Assembly (NCBI GenBank): GCA_035995165.1
Contig: DASYKU010000084.1
Coordinates: 1 to 36,756 of the forward strand
Direction: 5' to 3'
Length of the DNA: 36,756 nucleotides
Origin: Mycobacteriales bacterium
Lineage (GTDB): Bacteria > Actinomycetota > Actinomycetes > Mycobacteriales > CADCTP01
Shown here: one piece after another, positions 7,748 to 16,777 of the stretch
How positions within the stretch are numbered: the first letter of the stretch is position 1
Layout: every line of letters starts with the position of its first letter
Notes under the pieces: model-generated
Database searches by the model: none
What the model was told of the DNA's origin: nothing
The model's input: the letters and a program-made list of their open reading frames with translations, nothing else
Translations under genes and position numbers: made by a program

Positions 7748-9061
7748 GTGGGCAACCCGACCAGCCCGGAGCAGCCCTGGCCGGTCCGTACGGTGGCGAT
7801 GAAGATCGCCGAGTGGGTGGCCCGGCTCGGTGAGATCTGGGTCGAGGGGCAGGTCACCCAGCTCAACCGGCGCGGCACCGCCACCGCGTTCCTCACCCTG
7901 CGCGACCCGGCCGCGGACGTCTCGGTGTCGGTGACCTGCCGGGGCGACGTCCTGGACGGGATCGTGGTGGCCGAGGGCGCCCGGGTGGTGATCCGGGCCC
8001 GGCCGGACTACTACGTCGGGCGCGGCACGCTCACCCTGCGCGCGACCGAGGTACGCCCGGTCGGCGTCGGCGAGCTGCTGGCCCGCCTCGAACGCCTCAA
8101 GCGGATCCTGTCCGCCGAGGGCCTGTTCGCGCCCGACCGCAAGCGCCCGCTGCCGTTCCTGCCGGCCAAGGTGGGACTGGTGACCGGGCGGGCGTCGGCG
8201 GCCGAGCGGGACGTGCTCGAGAACGCCCGGCGGCGCTGGCCCGCGGTGGTGTTCCGGGTCGAGGGCGTGCCGGTGCAGGGCGTCAACGCGGTGCCGGCGA
8301 TCGTGGACGCGCTGCACCGGCTGGACCACGACGCCGACGTGGACGTGATCGTGATCGCCCGCGGCGGCGGGTCGGTCGAGGACCTGCTGCCCTTCAGCGA
8401 CGAGGCCCTGATCCGGGCGGTCGCGGCGGTACGGACGCCGGTGGTCAGCGCGATCGGGCACGAGCCCGACTCGCCGCTGCTGGACCTGGTCGCCGACCTG
8501 CGCTGCTCGACGCCGACGGACGCGGGCAAGCGGGTGGTGCCGGACGTGGCCGAGGAACTGTCCCGGGTGGACACCCTGCGGCAGCGGGGCCGGCGGGTGC
8601 TGCGCACCCGGATCGACCGCGGGCTGGCCGAGCTGGACGCGACCCGGCGCTCGGGCCGCCGCATCGTCACCCACGCCCTGGCCGTGTCGGTGTCCACAGT
8701 GGACGGGCTGCGGGAGCGGGGCCGGCGCTCGGTCTCCGCCCGGCTGGACGCGGCCGAGGCCGACCTGGCCCACTCCCGGGCCCGGGTGGCGGCGCTGTCG
8801 CCGGCCGCGACCCTGGAGCGCGGGTACGCGGTGGTCCAGAAGGCCGACGGCAGCGTGGTCCGGGCACCGTCCGATGTGGACACCGGCGACCCGCTGCGGC
8901 TGCGGGTGGCCGGCGGGTCCTTCGACGCGGTCGCCGGCTCGGCCGCTCCGAGGACGCCGGCCCGGCGGACCAGGCCGGCTCGCCCCCGCGAGTCGGCCCG
9001 GCCGGATGCGGCGGCCCCGCCCGACGCGGCAGCTCCGGCGGAGCCGGGCTCCGCGCAGTGA
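7748..9061 (+). CDS. xseA: Exodeoxyribonuclease VII large subunit
   Basis: A 437-residue XseA, the catalytic subunit of the bidirectional single-strand nuclease Exo VII. The N-terminal OB-fold covers about residues 12-105 ([20 protein letters not shown] and the beta strands after it). The nuclease core (about 125-260) contains [39 protein letters not shown] and [20 protein letters not shown], which carry the conserved Arg-Gly-Gly-Gly-Ser and His-Glu-x-Asp residues. A coiled-coil region (about 285-350) and a C-terminal [10 protein letters not shown] segment follow. The final 50 residues are a Pro/Ala/Arg-rich tail. The GTG directly follows the stop of the previous gene, and xseB starts 28 bp after the stop, so the three probably form one operon. 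Confidence 0.96.
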   Translation: MGNPTSPEQPWPVRTVAMKIAEWVARLGEIWVEGQVTQLNRRGTATAFLTLRDPAADVSVSVTCRGDVLDGIVVAEGARVVIRARPDYYVGRGTLTLRATEVRPVGVGELLARLERLKRILSAEGLFAPDRKRPLPFLPAKVGLVTGRASAAERDVLENARRRWPAVVFRVEGVPVQGVNAVPAIVDALHRLDHDADVDVIVIARGGGSVEDLLPFSDEALIRAVAAVRTPVVSAIGHEPDSPLLDLVADLRCSTPTDAGKRVVPDVAEELSRVDTLRQRGRRVLRTRIDRGLAELDATRRSGRRIVTHALAVSVSTVDGLRERGRRSVSARLDAAEADLAHSRARVAALSPAATLERGYAVVQKADGSVVRAPSDVDTGDPLRLRVAGGSFDAVAGSAAPRTPARRTRPARPRESARPDAAAPPDAAAPAEPGSAQ

Positions 9062-9075
9062 GTGAGCGGTCGGGG

Positions 9076-9081
9076 TAGCGT
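9076..9081 (+). promoter_or_regulatory. xseB: -10-like hexamer TAGCGT before xseB
   Basis: TAGCGT lies 8 nt before the GTG at 9090 in the 28-bp xseA-xseB gap. No ribosome-binding sequence precedes xseB, so an internal leaderless promoter is possible in addition to read-through from xseA. Confidence 0.35.
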
Positions 9082-9089
9082 CGCACCCC

Positions 9090-9302
9090 GTGACCGAGGA
9101 CGCCCCCCAGAAACCGCTCGGCTACGAGCAGGCCCGCGAGGAGCTGGCCGAGGTCGTCCGCCGGCTGGAGGCCGGCGGCCTGAGCCTGGAGGACTCGCTG
9201 GCGCTCTGGGAGCGCGGCGAGAAGCTGGCCGACGTCTGCGCGCAGTGGCTGGAGGGCGCCCGCAAGCGCCTCGACGCCACCCTCGCGACCGACGGGAACT
9301 AA
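9090..9302 (+). CDS. xseB: Exodeoxyribonuclease VII small subunit
   Basis: A 70-residue XseB, which binds several-fold to XseA and activates Exo VII. The family pattern is complete: GYEQAREELAEVVRRLEAGG (about residues 11-30), then LSLEDSLALWERGEKLADVC (about 31-50) and a C-terminal helix. The two amphipathic helices form the antiparallel hairpin of the family. The GTG start lacks a Shine-Dalgarno sequence. The stop codon at 9300-9302 overlaps the stop of the convergent DUF4245 gene by 4 bp. Confidence 0.95.
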   Translation: MTEDAPQKPLGYEQAREELAEVVRRLEAGGLSLEDSLALWERGEKLADVCAQWLEGARKRLDATLATDGN

Positions 9303-9910
9303 GGGGTCGCGCTCGCCGCCGGTGGCAGCACGAGCGACCCCGCCAGCGTGGCCAGGTCCGTACCGGAGGCGTCGCCGGTGATGACCACGCCGGCCTTGCC
9401 GATCGTCGCGGCCAGCACCTGCTCGCCCCGCCGGCTGCGGTACATCGCCCAGCGGGTCGTGCCGACCTGGGTGCTCCCGTCCGCGGTCGCGGCCGGCGCC
9501 GCGGCCGAGAGCAGCTCCGCCACCGTCCGGTCGCCCGAGACCACCTCGGCGAACTTGTCGTCCTCGGTGAGGTAGCCGATGGTCAGCGTGACCGGCGAGG
9601 CCTTGCGGGCCGTCGGCTGGCCGACGTCGGGAGCCGCGTTCGGCGCGTCGACGTTCGTGCTGGTCGCGCGCCAGGTGCCGGGCAGCGGCCCGGGCGCCGG
9701 CAGCGGCACCGGTGACACCCGCTGCGCGTACGACACGTCGGGGCCGGGGTCGACCGAGACGACCGGCGAGGGCGAGCCCCGCTGCCAGAGCACCAGCAGC
9801 ACGACCACGACCAGGACCGGCACGAGCGACCAGAGCAGCCCGGTGAACGACCGCCCCGGTCCGCGCGGACGGGCGCTCGCCACCTCGCTCCGAGTGCTCA
9901 CGCCCACCAT
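9299..9910 (-). CDS. DUF4245 family membrane-anchored protein
   Basis: A 203-residue protein with a short basic cytoplasmic tail, one transmembrane helix (about residues 25-43, [18 protein letters not shown]) and an exported domain of about 150 residues. The domain matches DUF4245: [20 protein letters not shown], then [20 protein letters not shown] and a closing [18 protein letters not shown]. Function is not known to me. The family sits next to glpX on the opposite strand in many actinobacteria (Rv1100 slot). The ATG at 9910 is chosen; a GTG at 9907 and another shortly after are alternatives that would only trim the tail. Its 5' end faces glpX, leaving 66 bp for both promoters. Confidence 0.85.
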   Translation of the reverse strand: MVGVSTRSEVASARPRGPGRSFTGLLWSLVPVLVVVVLLVLWQRGSPSPVVSVDPGPDVSYAQRVSPVPLPAPGPLPGTWRATSTNVDAPNAAPDVGQPTARKASPVTLTIGYLTEDDKFAEVVSGDRTVAELLSAAAPAATADGSTQVGTTRWAMYRSRRGEQVLAATIGKAGVVITGDASGTDLATLAGSLVLPPAASATP

Positions 9911-9976
9911 TGTCGCGCGGCACCCCCGCCGGGGTTCTGGGAGGATGCGGGGGTTGCCGATGACGCGGAGGCTGTC

Positions 9977-11011
9977 GTGACCGATGTCCCACCCGAGCTC
10001 GCCGTCCACCGGGAGGCGCCGGACCGCAACCTCGCCCTGGAGCTCGTCCGGGTGACCGAGGCCGCCGCGATGGCCGCGGGCCGCTGGGTCGGCCGCGGTG
10101 ACAAGAACGGTGGCGACGGCGCCGCGGTGGACGCGATGCGCACGCTGATCAGCACGGTCTCCATGCGCGGCGTGGTCGTCATCGGCGAGGGCGAGAAGGA
10201 CGAGGCGCCCATGCTGTTCAACGGCGAGGAGGTCGGCTCGGGCCAGGGCCCGGAGTGCGACGTGGCCGTGGACCCGGTCGACGGCACCACGCTGATGGCC
10301 AAGGGCATGCCCAACGCGGTCGCCGTGCTGGCCGTCGCCGAACGCGGCACCATGTACGACCCCTCGGCCGTGTTCTACATGGACAAGCTGGCCACCGGCC
10401 CCGAGGCCGCCGACGTCGTGGACATCACCGCGCCGCCGAAGGAGAACATCGCCCGCATCGCCAAGGCCAAGGGCGGCGCCCGCGAGGACGTCACGGTCTG
10501 CATCCTGGACCGCCCCCGGCACGACGACCTGGTCGTCCAGGTCCGCGAGGCCGGCGCCCGGATCAAGTTCATCTCCGACGGCGACGTGGCCGGCGCGATC
10601 ATGGCCGCTCGCGAGGGCACCGGCATCGACCTGCTGCTCGGCATCGGCGGCACGCCCGAGGCGATCATCGCCGCCTGCGCGCTGACCTGCATGGGCGGCG
10701 TGCTGCAGGGCAAGCTCTGGCCCCGCAACGACGCCGAACGGCAGAAGGCGCTGGACGCCGGGCACGACCTGGACCAGGTGCTCACCACCCGGGACCTGGT
10801 CAGCACCGACAACGTCTACTTCGCCGCGACCGGGGTGACCGACGGGGAGCTGATGCGCGGGGTGCGCTACCGCTCCGGCGGGGCCCAGACCCAGTCGATC
10901 GTGATGCGCGGGAAGAGCGGCACGATCCGGGTGGTCGACAGCTGGCACTCGCTGACCAAGCTCCGGGCGTACTCGTCGGTCGACTTCGACGGGCCGGGCA
11001 CCGAGGAGTGA
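9977..11011 (+). CDS. glpX: Class II fructose-1,6-bisphosphatase
   Basis: A 344-residue GlpX, the gluconeogenic phosphatase that converts fructose 1,6-bisphosphate to fructose 6-phosphate. The metal and phosphate sites are visible as EGEKDEAP (residues 71-78) and DPVDGTT (99-105), the signature shared with inositol-phosphatase-fold enzymes. Downstream are [10 protein letters not shown] (about 196-205) and [20 protein letters not shown] (about 218-237), typical of class II enzymes. The length matches actinobacterial GlpX. A GGAGG lies 5 nt before the GTG at 9977, and a GAGGAT (9941-9946) is a possible -10. The gene converges with the triple-VOC gene after 4 bp. In mycobacteria fum follows directly; here a block of five genes separates glpX from fumC. 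Confidence 0.97.
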   Translation: MTDVPPELAVHREAPDRNLALELVRVTEAAAMAAGRWVGRGDKNGGDGAAVDAMRTLISTVSMRGVVVIGEGEKDEAPMLFNGEEVGSGQGPECDVAVDPVDGTTLMAKGMPNAVAVLAVAERGTMYDPSAVFYMDKLATGPEAADVVDITAPPKENIARIAKAKGGAREDVTVCILDRPRHDDLVVQVREAGARIKFISDGDVAGAIMAAREGTGIDLLLGIGGTPEAIIAACALTCMGGVLQGKLWPRNDAERQKALDAGHDLDQVLTTRDLVSTDNVYFAATGVTDGELMRGVRYRSGGAQTQSIVMRGKSGTIRVVDSWHSLTKLRAYSSVDFDGPGTEE

Positions 11012-11015
11012 CCGG

Positions 11016-12242
11016 CTAACCGTCGCCGAGGTAGAAGCGGACGCCCTGGTCGTCGGCGCACTCGGCGGTCGTCCCGTACGGCTGCCGCTCGGGTTCGGTC
11101 GCCGTCCCGCCGGCGGCCCGGACCCGCTCGACCGCGGCGGCGACGTCCGCGACCTTCCACATCGGGACCGCGGTGGCGCCGGCGTGCCCGCCGCTGATGC
11201 CGGTCATCGGGGCCACCCCCGGCACGGCCCAGCCGTCCTCGACCCGGCCGGGCTCGAAGCCGAGCCCGAGCACGGCGCCGTAGAAGGCCCGGAACCGGGC
11301 CGAGTCCACGACCTCGACCGTCAGGTACGCCAGGTCGCCCGGCCGGGCCCCGTTCGCCGGCGACCGCGGGCCGGACCCGGCCCGGTGCAGCGCGAACACG
11401 GTGCCCTGGTCGTCGGCGCAGTCCGCGGCGGTCCCGTACGGCCGGTCCTCGGGCTCGGAGGAGGTGCCGCCGGCGGCCCGGACCCGCTCGACCGCGGCGG
11501 CCACGTCGTCCACGGCCCAGGACAGGTGCCAGCCCGGCTCGCCCCGCCCGATGCCCATCGAGAGCGACTGGCCGACGATCTGCCGGCCGCCCTCGGCGTG
11601 CCCGGGCGCGTACTCCCAGCCGAGGACGGCGGCGTAGAACGACGCCGCCCGGTCCGGGTCGGGCGTGGTCAGCCAGGTGTAGCCGACGTCGCCCTGCCGG
11701 TCGGTGTCCGGCAGCATGTCCAGCGGGGTGTGCAGCAGCCAGCGGTGGCCGAACGGGTCGACGATCGTGGCGTTGCGGCTGCCGTGCGCGTCGTACATCG
11801 GGCCGGGCATCGAGCCGCCGCCGTCGACGGCCCGGCGCATCGTCTCGGCCACGTCCGGGACCTGCAGGGAGAGGCTGACCGGGGTGCCGGCGGCCGCGGG
11901 CGCGACCACGCCGATCTCCGGGAACTCCTCGGACAGGTAGAGCTTCCCGCCGGCCAGCGCCAGCTCGGCGTGCCCGACCCGGCCGTCCGGCATCAGGATC
12001 GGGTCGCCGTCGAGCCGGGCGCCGAGCACGTCGGCGTACCAGTCCAGGGCGCGCTGCCCGGTCCCGGTCGGGACGGCCAGGTACGGGATCAGGGCGGCAC
12101 GGGTCAGGGTCTCGGTCACGGGGGCGACTCCTCGGGGTAGGGCCAGGGCGCGCTCGAGGCGCGCCCGCAGCGAGACGGCGAAGCCGGGGTCCGGGTCGAC
12201 CGGGTCGACCGGCCGGCGCAACGCGTCGAACGGGTCAGCCAT
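11016..12242 (-). CDS. Three-domain VOC protein coupled to an ECF sigma factor
   Basis: A 408-residue protein. The N-terminal 45 residues (FDALRRPVDPVDPDPGFAVS then a basic helix) are a leader found in front of VOC domains in actinobacteria. Domain 1 (about 50-175) is PhnB-like, with IPYLAVPTGTGQRALDWYAD and DPFGHRWLL. Domains 2 (about 187-290) and 3 (about 300-408) share VAAAVERVRAAGGT and near-identical ends (YGTAADCADDQG, YGTTAECADDQG), so they arose by recent duplication. The ATG overlaps the sigma factor gene by 8 bp, indicating translational coupling. The substrate is unknown; a role as effector or resistance protein controlled with the sigma factor is inference. Confidence 0.85.
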   Translation of the reverse strand: MADPFDALRRPVDPVDPDPGFAVSLRARLERALALPRGVAPVTETLTRAALIPYLAVPTGTGQRALDWYADVLGARLDGDPILMPDGRVGHAELALAGGKLYLSEEFPEIGVVAPAAAGTPVSLSLQVPDVAETMRRAVDGGGSMPGPMYDAHGSRNATIVDPFGHRWLLHTPLDMLPDTDRQGDVGYTWLTTPDPDRAASFYAAVLGWEYAPGHAEGGRQIVGQSLSMGIGRGEPGWHLSWAVDDVAAAVERVRAAGGTSSEPEDRPYGTAADCADDQGTVFALHRAGSGPRSPANGARPGDLAYLTVEVVDSARFRAFYGAVLGLGFEPGRVEDGWAVPGVAPMTGISGGHAGATAVPMWKVADVAAAVERVRAAGGTATEPERQPYGTTAECADDQGVRFYLGDG

Positions 12243-12732
12243 CGCTCGACCTCCCTCCCGGCATGTCGTACGCGCGGCGGAAGGCCGCACGGGCCCGGAC
12301 CAGCAGCGCCTCGGTGGCGTGCAGGCTCCGGTCGAGCAGCCGCGCCACCTCGGGGACGGGCAGGCCGTCCAGGTAGCGCAGCGTGAGCGCGAGCCGGTGG
12401 TGCGGGCCGAGCCGGTCCAGCACCTCCCGGGCGGTGACCGCGTCGAGCACGCCGTCCTCCCACGGAGGCTCCGACCCGGGCGGCACCAGCGCGAGGCTGC
12501 GTTCCTCCCGGGCCTGCCGGCGCCAGTGGTCGGCCAGCTTGTGCCGGGCCACCCCGATCAGCCACGCGACGCTGAGCCGGTCCCGGACACCTACTGCGGC
12601 CAGGAACGTCTCCGCGGTGAGGTCCTCGGCCAGCGCCCGCTGCCCGCACCGGGACAGCAGGTAGCCGTAGACCTGCGGGAGCGCCTCGTCGTACAGCTCC
12701 AGCAGGCCGGGCGCTGCCGGCTGCTCGCTCAC
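12235..12732 (-). CDS. RNA polymerase ECF-type sigma factor
   Basis: A 165-residue sigma-70 family protein with only regions 2 and 4. Region 2 (about residues 10-75) includes YGYLLSRCGQRALAEDLTAE and a short region 2.3/2.4 with WLIGVARHKLADHWRR. Region 4 (about 103-155) has LGPHHRLALTLRYLDGLPVP and the helix-turn-helix EVARLLDRSLHATEALLVRA. The GTG start follows a GGAGG sequence. No anti-sigma gene is adjacent; its partner is the coupled triple-VOC gene downstream. Like other ECF factors it probably directs RNA polymerase to its own operon, but no matching promoter was identified here. Confidence 0.9.
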   Translation of the reverse strand: MSEQPAAPGLLELYDEALPQVYGYLLSRCGQRALAEDLTAETFLAAVGVRDRLSVAWLIGVARHKLADHWRRQAREERSLALVPPGSEPPWEDGVLDAVTAREVLDRLGPHHRLALTLRYLDGLPVPEVARLLDRSLHATEALLVRARAAFRRAYDMPGGRSSDG

Positions 12733-12780
12733 ACCCCTCCGTCGTCCGGGAGCCCGCTTCTCCGACGGGCCGCCGGCGAA

Positions 12781-13905
12781 CTATTTCAGCTCGTAGACGC
12801 GGGTCGCGTTCTCGTGCGCCACCATCGCGGCGATCCGGTACGCATCGGGCACGGACCACTCCCCCGCGGCCGTACGCTCGGTCAGCAGCGACCCGAGCGC
12901 GCGGCGGAAGGTGAGCGCGCCGAGGAAGTAGAGCTCGGGCAGGCCGAAGGCGTCGGAGGAGTAGAGCAGCTTCCCGTACGGGGCCAGCTCGGCCGCCTCG
13001 GCCAGCACCGCCGCGGCCCGCGTCGGCCCGACGAAGTGCAGCGCCAGCCCGACGTCGAGGTGGACGTGCGGGTGCACCGCGGCCAGGTACGACGCCTGCC
13101 GCTGGTACGGCCAGCAGTGCAGCAGCATGACCGGCACCCGGTGCCGGTGCAGCCAGTCGGTGAGCAGGGTCGGGTCGACCCGCCACATCCGGATGTCCGG
13201 GTCGCCGAGGCCGATGTGGAACTGGATCGGCCGGCCCAGCTCGACCGCGGCGGCGAGGGTGGCCCGGATCAGCACGGGATGGTCGAGCCTGGCCCGGGAT
13301 GAACCGCCCAGCCACTCCCGGGCCGCCGCGGTGACCTCGGCCGGGGTCGGCGGGACCGGGTCCAGGTCGAGCCCGACCCGGTACGCGGCGACCGACTTCA
13401 CCCCGACCGCGGTGGTCCTCGCCAGCCGGTCGGCGAAGCGCGGCCCGAACTCGTCCGGCTCGACCCCGTCCGCGGCCAGCGCCTCGGCCACCGACTCCAG
13501 CCGGACCACGTGGTGCCCCCGCGCTCCGGCCGCCGCGGCCAGCTCCTCGGGCGTGGTCAGCCCGTCCGGCCGGAAGCCGGTGTCCACGCAGAACCGGGAC
13601 GTCCCGGTCGGGACCAGGAACCGGCGGGTCAGCTCGGCCGGCCCGAGCTCGCGGCGCCGGTCCAGGTAGTCCCGCCGGGACGGGTGCTCCGGCAGGTCGA
13701 GCACGGGAGCGCAGTGCCGCCGGACCGCCAGCCCGAGCGGGGTGTCGAAGTTGGTCAGCCCCGGCGCCGGTGGGCCGCCCTCGCTCAGCAGCGCCTCGAC
13801 CTCGTCGTCCTCCAGCTCGCCGGTGACCACGCCGTGGCAGTGGTGGTCGACCAGCTCGACCTGGTCGACCGCGTCCTGGATCCCGGCCCCGGTCAGTACA
13901 CCCAC
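12781..13905 (-). CDS. Amidohydrolase-2 family protein, FluG N-domain type
   Basis: A 374-residue metal-dependent hydrolase of the amidohydrolase TIM-barrel superfamily. It opens with VELVDHHCHGVV (about residues 14-25), whose His-x-His gives the first two metal ligands. Later ligands are likely the Lys in VGVKSVAAYR (about 176), His in IQFHIGLGDP (about 232), His in VMLLHCWPY (about 265) and Asp in LYSSDAFG (about 320). This is the type found as the N-terminal half of fungal FluG, where the C-terminal half is a glutamine-synthetase-like domain; here the ligase is the gene directly upstream, overlapping by 13 bp. A GTG at 13905 is chosen as start. It may hydrolyse or deformylate a gamma-glutamyl amide, but the substrate is not visible. 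Confidence 0.82.
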   Translation of the reverse strand: MGVLTGAGIQDAVDQVELVDHHCHGVVTGELEDDEVEALLSEGGPPAPGLTNFDTPLGLAVRRHCAPVLDLPEHPSRRDYLDRRRELGPAELTRRFLVPTGTSRFCVDTGFRPDGLTTPEELAAAAGARGHHVVRLESVAEALAADGVEPDEFGPRFADRLARTTAVGVKSVAAYRVGLDLDPVPPTPAEVTAAAREWLGGSSRARLDHPVLIRATLAAAVELGRPIQFHIGLGDPDIRMWRVDPTLLTDWLHRHRVPVMLLHCWPYQRQASYLAAVHPHVHLDVGLALHFVGPTRAAAVLAEAAELAPYGKLLYSSDAFGLPELYFLGALTFRRALGSLLTERTAAGEWSVPDAYRIAAMVAHENATRVYELK

Positions 13906-15293
13906 CGGTACGCCTCGGCGACCGCGTCCGCCGACTGCCCCTCCATCCGGGCCTGCTCGCCCCGGCGGACCGCGACGACCGCGTTGGCCAGCACCGGCCC
14001 GAGGGCCTCCCAGAGCAACGCCGACTTCTCGAACGCGTCGAGCGCCTCCGGCAGCGACTCCGGCAGCCGGACCAGCCCCTGCTCGGCCCGCTCGGCCTCG
14101 CTCAGCACGCCCGGGTCGCCGGTCACCGGCGGCCCGGCCCGCAGCTCCCGCTCCAGCCCGTCCAGTCCGGCCGCCAGCACCCCGGCGAAGGCCAGGTACG
14201 GGTTGGCGGCCAGGTCGACGCACTTGACCTCGAGGTTCGCGGCCTTGTCGCGCTGCCCGGTCATGCCGGTCACGACCCGGACCGCGGCCTCCCGGTTCTC
14301 GTGGCCCCAGGCCACGTACACGCCGGCCCAGTGCGAGGGCTGCATCCGCAGGTAGCTGTTCGGGCTCGGAGTGAGCAGCGCGGCCAGCGCCGGCAGCTGG
14401 TCCAGCACGCCGGCCAGGAAGCCCTCGGCCTCGCCGGTCATCCCGAGCCGCTCGTCCCCGCCGCTGTGCAGGTTGACGCCGTCCCGCCAGATCGAGAGGT
14501 GCAGGTGGCCGCCGTTGCCGACGCCGCCGGCCTGCACCGCCGGGGCGAAGGAGACCCGCAGCCCGTGCCGCGCGGCCACGGCCAGGATCGTCTGGCGGAC
14601 CAGCACGCTGCGGTCGGCCGCGGCGACCGGGTCGGTCGCGCCGACCGACACCTCGTACTGGCCGGCGGCGTACTCCGGGTGCAGCTGGTCGACGTCCACG
14701 CCCTGCGCGGCCAGCGCGGACAGCAGCTCGGCGCCGAACCCGCTCTGCTCGACCTGGCGCACCATCCCGTACGCGGGGCCGTGACAGGCCGGGGCGAAGT
14801 CCGGGAACGGCGCGTCCCCCAGCCCCAGCGCGAACTCGATCTCGATGCTGGCCTTCACGGTCAGCCCCTGCTCGGCCGCCGCCGCGACCGCGTGCCGGAG
14901 CAGGCTGCGGGAGCAGGCCGGGTGGACCTCGCCGTCCTGGGTCAGCCGGTCGACCGGGACCCAGGCCCAGCCGGGCTGGGCGGCCAGCGGCACCAGCTCG
15001 TCCAGGTCCGGGAACAGCCGCAGGTCGCCGTCCGGGCCGCCGAGCACGTCGGTGGCGACGATCGAGTCGTCGGCCAGGAACGTGTCGAACACCGGCGACA
15101 TACCGACGCCCCAGGCCGCGGCCCGCTCCAGCGCCCCCAGCGGCACGGTCTTGACCCGGGTCACGCCGGCCGTGTCGACCCAGCTCAGCACGACCCCCTG
15201 CACGCCGCCGCCGGCCAGCTCGGCGGCCAGCGCGTCGGCCCGCTCCAGGTCGCCGTCGCGGCCTCCGGGCGTGGGGTCCTCCAGCGTGCTCAT
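13893..15293 (-). CDS. Glutamine-synthetase-like ligase, FluG C-domain type
   Basis: A 466-residue GS-family protein with an N-terminal beta-grasp region (about 1-110) and a catalytic domain (about 115-455). Active-site signatures are ASIEIEFAL (glutamate metal ligands, about 146-154), QYEVSV (about 211-216), GGVGNGGHLHLSIW (the His loop, about 252-265) and NSYLRMQPSHWAGVYVAWG. The arginine-bearing motif of true GlnA is replaced by NLEVKCVDLAANPYLA, as in FluG-type and amine gamma-glutamylating ligases, so ammonia assimilation is unlikely. It shares an ATGA overlap with the upstream permease and overlaps the downstream amidohydrolase. Together they suggest import of an amine or amino acid followed by gamma-glutamylation. 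Confidence 0.88.
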   Translation of the reverse strand: MSTLEDPTPGGRDGDLERADALAAELAGGGVQGVVLSWVDTAGVTRVKTVPLGALERAAAWGVGMSPVFDTFLADDSIVATDVLGGPDGDLRLFPDLDELVPLAAQPGWAWVPVDRLTQDGEVHPACSRSLLRHAVAAAAEQGLTVKASIEIEFALGLGDAPFPDFAPACHGPAYGMVRQVEQSGFGAELLSALAAQGVDVDQLHPEYAAGQYEVSVGATDPVAAADRSVLVRQTILAVAARHGLRVSFAPAVQAGGVGNGGHLHLSIWRDGVNLHSGGDERLGMTGEAEGFLAGVLDQLPALAALLTPSPNSYLRMQPSHWAGVYVAWGHENREAAVRVVTGMTGQRDKAANLEVKCVDLAANPYLAFAGVLAAGLDGLERELRAGPPVTGDPGVLSEAERAEQGLVRLPESLPEALDAFEKSALLWEALGPVLANAVVAVRRGEQARMEGQSADAVAEAYRWVY

Positions 15294-16744
15294 ACCGGCT
15301 CCCTCGCCAGACCTTGATCGGCAGTCAATCGCTCGCCGGCGCGGCGGGCGATCGCGGGTCTGGCCAGCACCAGCGCGACCGCGGCCAGCAGCCAGACCGC
15401 ACAGATGGCCGGGTTCCAGGCCGCCTCCCCGGACGGGTACGGCGCGACGTTGCGGTAGATCGTGTAGCCGAGCACGACCAGCGCCAGCACCGGGATTGCG
15501 ATCTCCCAGCGCGGTGTCCGGCTGCCGGCGGTGAAGAACAGCAGCCGCATCGCGCCCAGCGTCGCCAGCACGTACGCGACCAGCAGGATCAGGGTGCCGA
15601 TGACGCCGGAGTTGGCGAACACGCTGTACGACGGCGACTCGTCGTGCCGGTACGCGATGCCGAGGATCACCACGAGCGCCGCCGCGGCGCCCACGACCAC
15701 GGCCGCCGCGGTCGCCGGGGTGCGGTTGTGCTCGCGGACCCGGCCCAGCGCCGTCGGCGCGACCCCGTCCCGGCCGAGCGCGAACAGCAGCCGGGACGCG
15801 CCGACCGCGCAGGCCAGCGCGCAGCCGAACGCGCTGACCGCGGCGCCGAGGCTGATCAGGTCGCCGACCCAGGCGCCGACGTACTGGCCGCCGAGGTCGC
15901 CCAGCAGCGAGGTCGATCCGGCGAACGCCGTCCGGCCGGCCTCGTCGGTGCCGAAGCCCTGCACCTCGACCCAGGTCACGAAGATGAAGTAGAGGCCGCC
16001 GAAGATCGCGGTGCCGAGGATCGCCCGCGGGATGTCCCGGCGCGGCTGCCTGGCCTCCTCGCCGAGCGTGGCCGCGGCCTCGAAGCCGGCGAAGGAGAGG
16101 AACCCGAACACCACGCCGAGGAACAGCGCCGAGGTCTGGGTCCCGGGCTGGACCTCGAACGGGGTCACGGTGATGTGCTTGCCGTGGGATCCGCCGGCCA
16201 GCTTGGCCAGCACGATCACCGAGACGATGAGGATCAGCGCCACGGTCGTCGCCTCGACCAGCAGCAGCAGGCGGGTGCCGCGGCGGACGGGGCTCACGGT
16301 CAGCGCGTACACGCCGGCCAGCGCGAGCAGGGCGAACAGGAACGGCGCCCACTGCGGCGGGTCGTTCCAGATCCCGAGGCTGTCCAGGAAGCTCGTCAGG
16401 AAGCGGCCGGCCGCGGTCGAGGTGACCACCGCGTAGAAGACGTACGTCCCGAGCAGGCCCCAGCCCGCGACGACGCCCGCCCGGGCGCCGAGCGTCGCGC
16501 CGACGAAGCCGTACACGGAGCCGGAGTGGTGGTATTTCTGCGTCAGCCGGACGAACGTGTACGACACCAGCAGCACGCCGACCGTCGCGAGCGCGAACGT
16601 CAGCGGCACGGCCCGGCCGACGCTGCCGATCACGCCCTGCGGGTTGATGTTCGCCGCCATCGACGGGGCCATCAGGGCCACCGAGATGCCGACGGCCTCC
16701 CAGATGTTGAGCTCGCGCGTGAATCCCGACGCTTCACCAGCCAT
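15290..16744 (-). CDS. APC superfamily amino acid/amine permease
   Basis: A 484-residue integral membrane transporter with about 12 hydrophobic helices. The N-terminus ELNIWEAVGISVALMAPSMA (about residues 11-30) is the usual broken first helix with substrate-binding backbone, and FLSFAGFEAAATLGEEARQP (about 214-233) is the helix 6 motif with the conserved Glu. The ATG at 16744 is chosen because GAGGAG lies 6 nt upstream; an in-frame upstream ATG would add 13 residues lacking family similarity. It is the first gene of the permease-ligase-amidohydrolase operon. A near-palindrome at 16778-16792 may be the operator. Confidence 0.9.
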   Translation of the reverse strand: MAGEASGFTRELNIWEAVGISVALMAPSMAANINPQGVIGSVGRAVPLTFALATVGVLLVSYTFVRLTQKYHHSGSVYGFVGATLGARAGVVAGWGLLGTYVFYAVVTSTAAGRFLTSFLDSLGIWNDPPQWAPFLFALLALAGVYALTVSPVRRGTRLLLLVEATTVALILIVSVIVLAKLAGGSHGKHITVTPFEVQPGTQTSALFLGVVFGFLSFAGFEAAATLGEEARQPRRDIPRAILGTAIFGGLYFIFVTWVEVQGFGTDEAGRTAFAGSTSLLGDLGGQYVGAWVGDLISLGAAVSAFGCALACAVGASRLLFALGRDGVAPTALGRVREHNRTPATAAAVVVGAAAALVVILGIAYRHDESPSYSVFANSGVIGTLILLVAYVLATLGAMRLLFFTAGSRTPRWEIAIPVLALVVLGYTIYRNVAPYPSGEAAWNPAICAVWLLAAVALVLARPAIARRAGERLTADQGLAREPV

Positions 16745-16777
16745 GACGTCTCCTCGGGGTGCGCCCTGCAGATGATC

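Noticed and set aside
8690-8705. DnaA-box-like TGTCCACA inside xseA
   Set aside because: It falls in codons for common residues within a conserved gene and is a single site.
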